This document shows, piece after piece, positions 36,967 to 45,290 of a stretch of DNA of 57,644 nt. The stretch covers positions 1 to 57,644 of the forward strand of contig NZ_BATR01000021.1 of the NCBI RefSeq assembly GCF_000739655.1, written 5' to 3'. The position numbers were made by a program, and so were the translations under genes. Below the pieces are notes generated by a model, which was not told the DNA's origin, ran no database searches, and saw only the letters and a list, made by a program, of their open reading frames with translations. The DNA is from Verrucomicrobium sp. BvORR106 (lineage in GTDB: Bacteria; Verrucomicrobiota; Verrucomicrobiia; Verrucomicrobiales; Verrucomicrobiaceae). Numbering within the stretch: position 1 is the stretch's first letter; every line of letters starts with the position of its first letter.

Positions 36967-37839
36967 ATGCCAGATTCCATCCTCATCACTGGAGCCCGCG
37001 GCCGTGTTGGCCGGGCCATCCAGATGACCTTTGGCGGTACCTGGCCACTGCGGTTGCTTTCACGGACGGCCTCACCTGATGGGTCGGTCGAGTCGCTCGA
37101 CACCCTGCTGACCGGGGATGCCCCGCAGGAGGCCGACCTCCTGATCCACGCTGCCTGGAGCTGTGTCCCGGCCAATGCCGAAGAGCACCCCGAACAGATC
37201 GAGCAGATTGATCTGCCGCTACTGGACCGGCTCATCGCCCGCCTTCAGAAGGAAGCCCGCCCCCCGCTGTTTCTGTTCATCTCCACCGGTGCCGTTTATG
37301 GTCTCGCACCTGGCAGGGGCAATCGGGAGGATGACACGCCGTATCCGCTTGGGGTGTATGCCAAAGGCAAGCTGGCCGCTGAGGAGCGGCTGCGGGCCTC
37401 CGGGCTGCCGGTCTGCATCCTGCGCGTGGGCAACCTGTATGGCCTCCCATCAAGCCCGGAAGACCGACAGGGCGTGACGGCCCGACTGGTGCGCTGCGCC
37501 CTGGCGAACCAGCCTTTCCAGCGCTGGGGAGATGATCCGATCAAGGACTACCTCCACAGTGATGACTTCTTCACCGCCCTGACCAGGGTCCGGGAACTGC
37601 GGCTCACCGGCACCTGGAATGTCGGCAGCGGCATCGCCACCCCGCTCTCCCATCTCGTCGAGCTGGTGGAAAAGGAAACAGGACACCCCGTGCCGATTCT
37701 GAGCCGTCCCGGCCACGCCTGGGATGTCTATGACAATCGTCTGGACGTCACCCACTTCACGACCGCCACCGGCTGGCACCCGGCAGTGACGCTGGCAGAG
37801 GGCGTGGCCCGTGAGGTCGCGGCTCTGCGAGAACTCTGA
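36967..37839 (+). CDS. NAD-dependent epimerase/dehydratase
   Basis: The 290-residue extended SDR has the nucleotide-binding TGARGRVGRAI, ADLLIHAAW, LFLFISTGAVYG (catalytic Ser/Thr) and YAKGKLAAE (catalytic YxxxK), followed by LRVGNLYGL and a substrate-binding C-terminus with YDNRLDVTHFTTATGWHP. It probably acts on a nucleotide sugar in the cytosol. Substrate cannot be told from the sequence. It converges with the Nif3-like gene (13 bases between stops). Confidence 0.88.
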   Translation: MPDSILITGARGRVGRAIQMTFGGTWPLRLLSRTASPDGSVESLDTLLTGDAPQEADLLIHAAWSCVPANAEEHPEQIEQIDLPLLDRLIARLQKEARPPLFLFISTGAVYGLAPGRGNREDDTPYPLGVYAKGKLAAEERLRASGLPVCILRVGNLYGLPSSPEDRQGVTARLVRCALANQPFQRWGDDPIKDYLHSDDFFTALTRVRELRLTGTWNVGSGIATPLSHLVELVEKETGHPVPILSRPGHAWDVYDNRLDVTHFTTATGWHPAVTLAEGVAREVAALREL

Positions 37840-37852
37840 TCCCCGCTCTGAC

Positions 37853-38620
37853 TTACAAACCCGTGGGGTGATCGATGAACTCCCACGGCAGACCGAACTT
37901 GGCACTTAGATGCGCGGCGAGCGCCTTCACACCGAAGGTCTCTGTGGCGTAGTGCCCACCATAGTACAAGTTCACGCCCAGCTCCTCCGCCAGCGTGTAG
38001 CTCCAGTGAGGACCTTCTCCCGTGATGAAGGTATCGATCCCCTGCTCCTTCATCGTCGCCACCGCATCCCCCGCCCCACCGGTGACGATCCCGATCTGGC
38101 GAATCTCCTCTGGCCCACCCGGGCACAGGTGCGCCTTCGCACCGAGGGCCTTTTCCAGCCGGGCACTCAGATCGTCCCGCGAAACTCCCGCAGCCACCTC
38201 ACCCCGCACCCCGATGGGGAAGCCTTTGTAAGGGAAAAACGGGGTCCACTCCACGCCCGGCAGCTCCAGCGCCCGGGCCAGCTGGATGCCATTCCCCAGC
38301 TCCAAATGACCATCCAGCGGCAGGTGGGCACTGTAGATGGCGAGGTCGTTCTCCCCACAGACCCGGAGCTTTTGGTAATGCGGCCCCACCAAGGGCTGCA
38401 GGCCGCTCCAGAAGATGCCGTGGTGCACCAGCAAGAGGTCGCAACCCCGCTGGGCGGCCATTTTGACCACCGGTAGATGGGCATCCACGGCGACCGCAAT
38501 CTTGGAAACGTCCCCGGAATAGTTCTCCAGCTGCAACCCGTTCAGCGCGTTGCCGTAGTCGGGAACGGTGGCGGTTTGCAACAGTTCATTCACATAGGCG
38601 ACGAGGTCCGCAAGCTTCAT
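37853..38620 (-). CDS. Nif3-like dinuclear metal centre protein
   Basis: I start at 38620 (MKLADLVAYVNELL). The 255-residue protein has the NIF3 metal ligands: LLVHHGIFW (His-His), VDAHLPVV and GGHYATETFG near the end. NALNGLQLEN matches the family N-terminus (DNxGLQ). Members form hexamers with a two-metal site; some homologues act on folate-related compounds or GTP cyclohydrolase-like substrates, but the reaction is mostly unknown. It is divergent from ychF with about 65 bases between starts. Confidence 0.92.
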   Translation of the reverse strand: MKLADLVAYVNELLQTATVPDYGNALNGLQLENYSGDVSKIAVAVDAHLPVVKMAAQRGCDLLLVHHGIFWSGLQPLVGPHYQKLRVCGENDLAIYSAHLPLDGHLELGNGIQLARALELPGVEWTPFFPYKGFPIGVRGEVAAGVSRDDLSARLEKALGAKAHLCPGGPEEIRQIGIVTGGAGDAVATMKEQGIDTFITGEGPHWSYTLAEELGVNLYYGGHYATETFGVKALAAHLSAKFGLPWEFIDHPTGL

Positions 38621-38685
38621 GTGCGGCCACTTATGCACCCTTCCGCGCTTGCGCCAAGTGCCAAGTCCGCTACTCTGCCCGCCCT

Positions 38686-39801
38686 ATGTTGCGCGCCGGT
38701 ATCGTTGGTCTTCCGAATGTTGGCAAATCCACCCTCTTCAATGCGGTCACCCGCACGCGGAAGGCGGAGGCGGCCAACTACCCCTTCTGCACCATTGAGC
38801 CGAACCAGGGCGTGGTGGTGGTGCCGGACGAGCGCCTGGAAGTGCTCAGCAAGATCAGCGGCTCCCAGAAACTGATCCCCGCGGCCATCGAGTTCGTGGA
38901 CATCGCCGGTCTCGTGAAAGGCGCCAGCCAGGGTGAAGGCCTCGGCAACCAGTTCCTCAGCCACATCCGTGAAGTGGACGCCATCGTGCACGTCGTGCGC
39001 TGCTTTGAGAGCTCCGACATCCACCACGTGGATGGCAATGTGGACCCCGTCCGCGACATCGAGGTCATCAACACCGAGCTGATCCTGGCCGACATGGACA
39101 GCGTGGCCAAGCGCAAGAACCGCTCGGAGAAAGAAGCAAAGCGCGGCAACAAGGAAGCCCAGGCCGAATTCTCCCTCTGCGAGAAGCTCATTCCGCACCT
39201 CGACGCTGGCAAGCCCGCCGTGACCCTCGAGCTCGGCGACGAAGAAGCCAAGCTGCTCAAGAGCTTCTTCCTCCTCAGCGGCAAACCCTGCATCTACGCG
39301 TGCAACGTCTCCGAGAACGAACTGGCCGAAGCGAGCAATGAACCCGACAAGCACCCGCTCGTGAGCAAGGTGCGCGAGTACGTGAGCCACGCTCATGCCG
39401 CCTCCGCCGTGGTGGTGAGCGCCGCCATTGAGAGCGAACTCATCGATCTCTCCGACGAAGAAGCCGCCGCCTACCTCACCGATCTGGGTGTGAAAGACAG
39501 CGGCGTGTCCCGCCTCATCAAGAGCGTCTTCAGCCTGCTGGGTCTGCAGACCTACCTGACCACCGGTGAGAAAGAAACGCGTGCGTGGACGATTGTGAAG
39601 GGCATGAAGGCGCCCCAGGCCGCCGGTGTCATCCACAGCGACTTCGAGCGCGGTTTCATCGCCGCCGAAATCGTCGCCTTCACCGATCTCTCCGAACTGG
39701 GCTCCTACGCCAAGTGCCGTGAGAAGGGCAAGCTCCGCATCGAAGGTAAAGAGTACATCATGAAGGACGGCGACGTCGTCGAGTGGCGCTTCAACGTGTA
39801 A
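38686..39801 (+). CDS. ychF: Redox-regulated ATPase/GTPase YchF (OLA1 family)
   Basis: The 371 residues match YchF along the full length: GLPNVGKSTLFNAVTRT (residues 8-24), NYPFCTIEPNQGVV, DIAGLVKGASQGEGLGNQFLSHIREVDAIVHVVRCF, the G4 region NVSENELAEA (Asn-x-x-Glu, which explains the family's preference for ATP over GTP), and the C-terminal TGS domain ending MKDGDVVEWRFNV. It binds ribosomes and takes part in stress responses. Single gene with a hairpin shortly after the stop. Confidence 0.97.
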   Translation: MLRAGIVGLPNVGKSTLFNAVTRTRKAEAANYPFCTIEPNQGVVVVPDERLEVLSKISGSQKLIPAAIEFVDIAGLVKGASQGEGLGNQFLSHIREVDAIVHVVRCFESSDIHHVDGNVDPVRDIEVINTELILADMDSVAKRKNRSEKEAKRGNKEAQAEFSLCEKLIPHLDAGKPAVTLELGDEEAKLLKSFFLLSGKPCIYACNVSENELAEASNEPDKHPLVSKVREYVSHAHAASAVVVSAAIESELIDLSDEEAAAYLTDLGVKDSGVSRLIKSVFSLLGLQTYLTTGEKETRAWTIVKGMKAPQAAGVIHSDFERGFIAAEIVAFTDLSELGSYAKCREKGKLRIEGKEYIMKDGDVVEWRFNV

Positions 39802-39818
39802 GCCTACAGAATTCTCCA

Positions 39819-39857
39819 TCCCGCCAGGTGGTCTCTCAAGAGGCCGGGCGGGGTGGC
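39819..39857 (+). terminator. Possible terminator after ychF
   Basis: Nested inverted repeats ATCCCGCC/GGCGGGGT with an inner GGTCTC/GAGGCC hairpin lie about 20-50 bases after the ychF stop. Only three T follow, so the signal is moderate. Confidence 0.4.
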
Positions 39858-39864
39858 TTTCAGA

Positions 39865-40170
39865 TCATCCGTCTCCCAGCAACCGATCCACACGATCGGC
39901 AAGCGCAAGAAACTGCGAGGCCCATCCGCTGCTGAGGCTAAGTTCCTGCAAGGGCCCAGTGGGTGCGAAGAGCACTCGCAGAAGAAGCCGAATGTCGTCT
40001 GGCAGTTGACCCGCCTCGATTGGGATCAAGATAGCCTCCATCTCCGCCAGTGCCTCCGTGACGTCTTCCCACGAGGACCAGGCAAAGTCATTGCTAGGCT
40101 GAGCCACCCACCAGGAAACTTCCCGCAAGGTGGTGGCCATTTCCGCCAACGCCGGCCCCGGCTGGGTCAT
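39865..40170 (-). CDS. Small helical protein coupled to the histidine kinase
   Basis: The start overlaps the histidine kinase stop by four bases (ATGA), which supports it over a similar-sized frame on the other strand. The 101 residues are acidic and predicted helical (EMATTLREVSWWVAQ, SWEDVTEALAEMEAILIPIEAG), with no membrane helix and no known domain. It is too short and lacks the DD-D-K set of a response-regulator receiver domain. It may modulate the kinase or be unrelated. Confidence 0.55.
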   Translation of the reverse strand: MTQPGPALAEMATTLREVSWWVAQPSNDFAWSSWEDVTEALAEMEAILIPIEAGQLPDDIRLLLRVLFAPTGPLQELSLSSGWASQFLALADRVDRLLGDG

Positions 40171-41357
40171 ACGGAACTTTGAGTTCCTTCGTCAGCATCC
40201 ACTTCCACCACCGAGGGAGCAGGCGCTTCCAGGAAGCGCATCTGCTTCTCCACCCGGGGCAGGTAGATGTTGACCTTGGTCCCCTCTCCCTCCCGGCTCT
40301 CCAGCTCGATCTCGCCGCCGTGTTCACGAATGATGCGGCGCACAATGAGCAGACCCAGGCCGGTGCCCGTCTTTCGCGTGGTGAAGAAGGGTTGGAAGAG
40401 ATTGCTCAAGTTCTCGCCCGAGATCCCCTTGCCGGTATCGGCAAAGGTCAGGCGCACCTCGTAGTCGGTGAAGGTGCTGATGATGGTGAGTCGCCCCCCC
40501 TCGCCCATCGCCTGCGTGCTGTTGCGGATGAGGTTGTAGAACGCCTGCTTCATCTGGTTCGCATCCAGCGGCATCAGCGGCAGGCTGCGCGTGAGGTCCA
40601 GCCGGACGTCCACCTTGTGCTGCTTGAGCTCGGGTGCGAGGAATTTCACCGCCTCTTCAATGAGCTCGTTCACTTGCACCCGCTGCAGTTGCGGATGGGT
40701 GGGACGAATGGCGGCAAGGAACTGGCCGATGATGAAGTCGAGCCGTTTGATCTCCCCCTGTGCCACCTCCACCATCTCCCGCAGGCGAGCCGCCTCGGCC
40801 GCCTTCAGCTTGCGCAGCCGGCGGTCCAGCAGTTGCAGATGGATGGTGAGTGAGTTGAGCGGATTGCCCAGCTCATGCGCCACGCCGGCCGCCAGCATCG
40901 TGAGAGCGGAGATGCGCTCGCTCTCGATCTTCTCCTCCGTGAGTTTGCGCGTCTGCGTGATGTCACGGATCAGCATCACGAACCCGAGGTCCTCATGCTC
41001 ATCAATGGCCGTGACGTAGAAATTGAGGTAGCGGTTCTCGGGATAGAAGACCTCCAGGTCCCGGCTCACCGAGCCACCGGACTTCGCGAGCAGTTCCCAG
41101 TCAAAGCCGCGAATGCCCTCCGCGAGACTGCGGCCCACGATGACTTCGCGATCAAACCCGAAGAAACCGCACGCGGCGCGGTTCACGTAGGTCACCACCC
41201 CCTCGCCATCCAGCAGGATCACGCCCTCCTGCAGCGCCTCGAAAACCTTTTCAAAGAACCCCTTCTCCTGCACCAGACGCAGCAGGTAGCGCTGCACATC
41301 CGCCGGTTCCAGGCGGTCCATGCGTTTGACAATCTTGTCGAAAAAGCTCGATTTCAT
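40167..41357 (-). CDS. Cytosolic PAS-domain sensor histidine kinase
   Basis: The 396-residue kinase has a PAS domain (about residues 38-135, EALQEGVILLDGEGVVTYVNRAACGFFGF), a HisKA domain with phospho-acceptor His161 in LAAGVAHELGNPLNSL, and an HATPase domain with N box FYNLIRNSTQAMGEGG, G1 FADTGKGIS and G2 TGLGLLIVRRIIREHGG. There is no membrane helix, so the signal is internal. It resembles NtrB-type kinases. No response regulator is next to it, so the partner lies elsewhere. It is divergent from cutA. Confidence 0.93.
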   Translation of the reverse strand: MKSSFFDKIVKRMDRLEPADVQRYLLRLVQEKGFFEKVFEALQEGVILLDGEGVVTYVNRAACGFFGFDREVIVGRSLAEGIRGFDWELLAKSGGSVSRDLEVFYPENRYLNFYVTAIDEHEDLGFVMLIRDITQTRKLTEEKIESERISALTMLAAGVAHELGNPLNSLTIHLQLLDRRLRKLKAAEAARLREMVEVAQGEIKRLDFIIGQFLAAIRPTHPQLQRVQVNELIEEAVKFLAPELKQHKVDVRLDLTRSLPLMPLDANQMKQAFYNLIRNSTQAMGEGGRLTIISTFTDYEVRLTFADTGKGISGENLSNLFQPFFTTRKTGTGLGLLIVRRIIREHGGEIELESREGEGTKVNIYLPRVEKQMRFLEAPAPSVVEVDADEGTQSSV

Positions 41358-41494
41358 CCTTCCGGGCTGGGCAGCGGGTGGCCGTGGGGGCGGCGGAGAT
41401 CCTCCCGGAATCCTGTCAGTGAACTGCCCTCATGTCTCCCGTTTTTTCACCTTTCAACTTGGCGGGATGGCCGGTTTTCCACGACCATGTCGCC

Positions 41495-41830
41495 ATGCCC
41501 GAGGAATCGCCCGCTGTCCTGCTCGTCTTTTGCACGTTTCCCGATGAAACGGTGGCCCGCAGCGTCGCCACCACTCTGGTGGAGGAGCAGCTCGTGGCCT
41601 GTGTGAATCTCAATCCTGCCGTGAGCTCCATCTACCGATGGGAAGGCAAGGTGGAAACTGCGGGCGAAGTGCTGGCGCTGATGAAGACCACGCCAGCCAC
41701 CTACGATGCGCTGGAAGCACGCCTCCAGACGCTGCATCCCTACGACGTGCCCGAGATCCTGGCCGTACCGGTGGAGCGGGGCCTGCCCGGCTACCTGCGC
41801 TGGGTGGAGGAGTCCGTCCGCGGTCAATAG
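41495..41830 (+). CDS. cutA: Divalent-cation tolerance protein CutA
   Basis: I start at 41495 (MPEESPAVLLVFCTFPDE), giving 111 residues, the usual CutA length. Family motifs are VEEQLVACVNLNPAVSSIYRWEGKVE, EVLALMKTT and HPYDVPEILAVPVERGLPGYLRW. The trimeric protein has the PII-like fold and is linked to copper/divalent metal tolerance, though its mechanism is unclear. The DUF1772 gene follows after 24 bases and is probably cotranscribed. Confidence 0.93.
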   Translation: MPEESPAVLLVFCTFPDETVARSVATTLVEEQLVACVNLNPAVSSIYRWEGKVETAGEVLALMKTTPATYDALEARLQTLHPYDVPEILAVPVERGLPGYLRWVEESVRGQ

Positions 41831-41854
41831 AACGAATTCTCTCTGCACCCCTCT

Positions 41855-42352
41855 ATGAACCTCGTTTTGCTTTTCATCCTCTCTGGGGTCGCCGCCGTGG
41901 GCTGCGGCCTCATGGCGGGACTGTTCTTCGCCTTTTCCCATTTCATCATGCAGGCCTTGGGCAGCCGTCCCGCGGCGGAGGGCATGGCGGCCATGCAGGC
42001 GATCAACGTCAAGATCCTCACGCCGTGGTTTCTGCTGCTCTTTCTGGGCACCAGCGCCCTGTGTGCGACCATCCTCATTCTCGTGATCATGACCTCCTCG
42101 GGCAGCGGCGGTCCCTGGCTCGTGCGCGGCAGCGTCTGCTATCTCGTGGGCAGCCTGGTCATCACCATGGCGTACAACGTCCCTCTCAACAACCGCCTCG
42201 CCGCCGCCGATCCCAACAGCCGGACCGGTCAGGAGTTCTGGCAGTACTACCTCCGCGTCTGGACGATGTGGAATCACCTGCGCAGCCTCTCCACGGCCGC
42301 AGGGCTCGTGGCCTTCATCGTGGGCTTGTGCAAGATGGGGTTTCCTGATTGA
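41855..42352 (+). CDS. DUF1772 membrane protein
   Basis: The 165-residue protein has four predicted membrane helices (about 5-30, 53-80, 88-108, 145-162) and the DUF1772 signature VPLNNRLAAADP followed by WTMWNHLRSLST. The family includes anthrone oxygenase-like proteins, but most bacterial members have no assigned activity. It follows cutA closely and converges with the LysR gene (14 bases). Confidence 0.85.
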   Translation: MNLVLLFILSGVAAVGCGLMAGLFFAFSHFIMQALGSRPAAEGMAAMQAINVKILTPWFLLLFLGTSALCATILILVIMTSSGSGGPWLVRGSVCYLVGSLVITMAYNVPLNNRLAAADPNSRTGQEFWQYYLRVWTMWNHLRSLSTAAGLVAFIVGLCKMGFPD

Positions 42353-42366
42353 ACGCCGGCCAGGTT

Positions 42367-43290
42367 CTAACCCACACGCGACCAGCCGATGCGATTGGCT
42401 GCCACCAGACGGCTGATGCCTGCGAACAGCGTTTCCCCGAAGCTCAAACGGTGATGCGTCCGATGGCACATCACCCACTCCCGTACGGGCGGCCGCCGGC
42501 CCAGTGGCAGCGTGGTGAGCAGCCCCTTTCCCAGTTCATCGGCCGCCAGCCAGGCGGGAAAGATGCCGACGCCGATATCGAGCCGGACCAGCTCCTTGAT
42601 GACCTCTTCATTGCCGATTTCAATGAACGGCTGGATGCTGATCTTCTCTCGGCGCCAGTAGTCATCGATCAGCCGCTTGGTGAAGGAGCGGCTCTCGGCG
42701 AGAACGAAACGCTGGCTGGCAATCTCGCTGCGGTTCACCCGCCCCGCCTGCGCCCAAGGATGGAGCGGATGCATGATGAATGCCAGCGCGTCTGAAGCGA
42801 TGGGAAGGCAGGTCAGGCCGCGGTGATCCGGCGTGCGTGGACAGAGGCCCAGGTCAATGCGTCCCTCCGTCACTTCCTGGGCGATCATCGCAGAGGAACC
42901 CTGCGTGATCTGGATGAAGACGTCCGGACAACTTTCCTTGAACTCACGGATCACCGCCGGCACGAGATACTGACAGGCCGTAGGGCTGGCCCCAATGCGC
43001 AGCCGGGAGCCTTTGCGGTCCAGGCTCCGCCTTGCTGAACCATGAAGCTGTTGCAGCCCCTCCAGAAGTTGCGCAGCCTCGGGCAGATACCGGGTGCCCT
43101 CCTGCGTGAGCATGAGACGCCGCGTCGTGCGCTCAAACAGCGGGCAACCAACGGATTCTTCAAACGCCTTCAGAGCGTGTGAAACCGCTGAGGGCGTCAG
43201 GTGCAGCTCCCGCGCCGCACGGCGCATGTTTCCCGTGCGGGCCACGGTGACAAACACGCGCAAGTGACGGGATTCGACCAGATCATCCAT
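42367..43290 (-). CDS. LysR-type transcriptional regulator
   Basis: Start at 43290 (MDDLVESRHLRVFVTVARTG), which gives 307 residues, normal for the family. The HTH is NMRRAARELHLTPSAVSHALKAFEESVG (about residues 20-50). The effector domain follows (RLRIGASPTACQYLVPAVIREF, GLCPRTPDHRGLTCLPI). It is divergent from the NrtA/NasS-like gene and cynS across a 135-base region with operator-like repeats, the standard layout for a LysR regulator controlling its neighbour, as CynR and NtcB do. Confidence 0.92.
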   Translation of the reverse strand: MDDLVESRHLRVFVTVARTGNMRRAARELHLTPSAVSHALKAFEESVGCPLFERTTRRLMLTQEGTRYLPEAAQLLEGLQQLHGSARRSLDRKGSRLRIGASPTACQYLVPAVIREFKESCPDVFIQITQGSSAMIAQEVTEGRIDLGLCPRTPDHRGLTCLPIASDALAFIMHPLHPWAQAGRVNRSEIASQRFVLAESRSFTKRLIDDYWRREKISIQPFIEIGNEEVIKELVRLDIGVGIFPAWLAADELGKGLLTTLPLGRRPPVREWVMCHRTHHRLSFGETLFAGISRLVAANRIGWSRVG

Positions 43291-43330
43291 GCCTCCATCT
43301 GCCAGCAGGCCCAGTGCCGGGTAGGAGCAG

Positions 43331-43384
43331 ATTGTGCGATCTGATTCATCAATCGGTTCAAATCGTTTCAGCGCTTCGCACAAT
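43331..43384. promoter_or_regulatory. Operator-like inverted and tandem repeats between lysR and the cyanase unit
   Basis: ATTGTGCGA (43331-43339) and TCGCACAAT (43376-43384) form perfect inverted arms 36 bases apart. Between them lie two adjacent decamers AATCGGTTCA (43351-43360) and AATCGTTTCA (43361-43370), one helical turn apart, and a TGAT-TC-ATCA dyad (43342-43351). LysR proteins bind such dyads between divergent genes. Confidence 0.6.
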
Positions 43385-43425
43385 CAACGGCTTGGCCCGA
43401 TTCGTGTTGTCGGTGATTCTGACCC

Positions 43426-44511
43426 ATGCCCGCCACCAAGAAGAAGCCTGCTAAAGCCGCCCGGGCGCGGTCCTTCCGGCGCATCACGATCGGCTATGTG
43501 CCGCTCACAGACTGCGCGCCTTTGATCGCGGCTCATGAACTGGGTCTCTTTGTGCGACGGGGACTGGACGTGCGCCTCTCACGTGAGGCGGGCTGGGCAT
43601 CGGTGCGGGAAAAGATGCTCCATGGGGAACTGGATGCAGCCCACGCCCCGGCGAGCATGGTCATCGAGATCTCCCACGGCCTGGATGTCACCCCGGTGTC
43701 TTGCTTGACCGGCATGATGCTCGCGCATCACGGCAACGCCATCGCCCTTTCCAACGAACTGATCGAGCTCGGTGCCACGGATGCCACGTCTTTCGGCGAG
43801 GTGGTTCGCAAGCATCGCGGTCGCCGTCGCTTCAAGTTTGCCGGGGTGCTGAGATACTCCTCCCAGCACTATCTCATGCGCAAGTGGCTGCGCTCCGGCG
43901 GCATCGACCCGGATCATGATGTGGATCTGGCGATCGTCCCGCCCCCGCTGGTGGCCGACTGCATGGAGCAAGGACACCTGGACGGCTACTGTGTGGCGGA
44001 GCCGTGGACCTCCGTGGGATTGCTCCGCGGCGTGGGCCGGTGCGTGGCCCTGAGTTCAGAACTGGACCCCATGCACCCGGAGAAGATCTTCATGGTGCGC
44101 AGCGAGTTCGAGCTCGACCGGCACGAGGAGCACCTGGGCCTGCTGTCAGCCCTGATCGAGGCAGCACGCTGGTGTGATAAACCCTCGAACCGCCCCTCCC
44201 TGGCCGCCTTGATGGCCTCACGCAGCTATCTGGGGGTGCCGGTGGAGGCCATGCGCAATGCCCTCATCGGCCCCTATCAACTGGGCGGCCGCCGCAGCAC
44301 GGATGCCCGGGACGCCATCGTCTTCAGCCGCAACGACGCCAGCCGTCCCACGGATGCCAAGGCCCGCTGGGTCATTGATGAGATCCGCGCCCATGGCCTC
44401 GGTCGGGACCTGCCTCAGATGACCCGCGAACGGGTTCGCGCCCTCTTCCGGGAAGATCTCTACGAGGAGGCGTTGACCGCCGTCTCCCCGGTCGTTCCAG
44501 CCCTTTCTTGA
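43426..44511 (+). CDS. NrtA/NasS-like nitrate/cyanate-binding protein without a signal peptide
   Basis: The 361-residue protein has the CmpA/NrtA periplasmic-binding fold: RITIGYVPLTDCAPLIAAHELGLFVRRGLDVRLSREAGWASVREKML, ELDAAHAPASMVIEISHGL and LDGYCVAEPWTSVGLLRGVGRCVAL are typical. It begins with a Lys/Ala-rich stretch (MPATKKKPAKAARARSFRR) and has no signal or Tat leader, as in the soluble nitrate sensor NasS. No transporter membrane or ATPase subunit is adjacent, so a sensory role is more likely than uptake. It lies between the lysR gene and cynS, 117 bases before the latter. Confidence 0.85.
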   Translation: MPATKKKPAKAARARSFRRITIGYVPLTDCAPLIAAHELGLFVRRGLDVRLSREAGWASVREKMLHGELDAAHAPASMVIEISHGLDVTPVSCLTGMMLAHHGNAIALSNELIELGATDATSFGEVVRKHRGRRRFKFAGVLRYSSQHYLMRKWLRSGGIDPDHDVDLAIVPPPLVADCMEQGHLDGYCVAEPWTSVGLLRGVGRCVALSSELDPMHPEKIFMVRSEFELDRHEEHLGLLSALIEAARWCDKPSNRPSLAALMASRSYLGVPVEAMRNALIGPYQLGGRRSTDARDAIVFSRNDASRPTDAKARWVIDEIRAHGLGRDLPQMTRERVRALFREDLYEEALTAVSPVVPALS

Positions 44512-44628
44512 ACAAAGCACCCGCAACACTCCGGAACGGCTCGCGCCCGTCCTGTTGGCTCATATAACCTTTTTTATTCAGATCAAAACCCAATCCAACC
44601 ACCCAACTCAACTCCACTCCCTATCGCC

Positions 44629-45072
44629 ATGAACAAGACCGCCATGACCGAAGCCATCCTCGCTGCCAAATCCGCCAGGAAAACCACCTGGGCCGCCATT
44701 GCCCAGGCCGCAGGACTCTCTGAGGTGTACACCACCTCCGCCTGCCTCGGCGAAAACGCCCTGCCCGAAGAAGCCGCCCAGCAGGTGGCCACCTTCCTGG
44801 ATCTGAGCCCGGAGATCGCCCTGGCCCTGACGGAGTACGCCAACAAAGGCGAGGCTGCCTCCACCGTCTCCAAGGAACCGCTCCAGTACCGATTTCAGGA
44901 AATTATCTATGTGTACGGCTCCACCCTGAAGGCGCTGATCGAGGAGAAATTCGGCCCCGGCATCATGAGCGCCATCGACTTCACGATGGACATCGACCGG
45001 GTGCCTGACCCAAAAGGCGACCGCGTGAAGATCGTGATGAACGGCAAGTTCCTGGGGTACAAGACCTGGTAG
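44629..45072 (+). CDS. cynS: Cyanase (cyanate hydratase)
   Basis: The 147-residue protein matches CynS along its length. The catalytic triad is present: Arg88 and Glu91 in LQYRFQEIIYVYGSTLKAL and Ser114 in GIMSAIDFTMD. The N-terminal helical part is the pseudo-HTH domain (AGLSEVYTTSACLGENALP). The decameric enzyme turns cyanate and bicarbonate into ammonia and CO2, detoxifying cyanate and providing nitrogen. It sits downstream of the LysR and NasS-like genes. Confidence 0.97.
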   Translation: MNKTAMTEAILAAKSARKTTWAAIAQAAGLSEVYTTSACLGENALPEEAAQQVATFLDLSPEIALALTEYANKGEAASTVSKEPLQYRFQEIIYVYGSTLKALIEEKFGPGIMSAIDFTMDIDRVPDPKGDRVKIVMNGKFLGYKTW

Positions 45073-45121
45073 TCTCGCCCTTGCGAGCAGCATCGCCAGG
45101 GGCCGGGCTCGTATCTCCCCC

Positions 45122-45153
45122 AAGGAGCGGCGGTTTGTGCTTGCACAACCGCC
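45122..45153 (+). repeat. Dispersed hairpin repeat, copy 3
   Basis: Identical over 32 bases to the copies at 22880-22911 and 23009-23040, with a GGAGGAAG flank downstream as in copy 2. It lies just after cynS. Confidence 0.85.
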
Positions 45154-45290
45154 GGAGGTGGCCGGAGGAAGACGGCTCTCAAACAAGCAGGCAGCGATGG
45201 GGCCGCATGCGACGAGGGGAATCTGACGGAGTTGGGTGGCCAGCCCATTTGCCTGCAAGGCCTCACCTGCCCAATCTGTACATATGCCGC

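Noticed and set aside
39853-40182. Plus-strand 109-codon frame after ychF
   Set aside because: The minus-strand frame 39865-40170 is coupled to the kinase stop by an ATGA overlap, and the plus frame has no domain.
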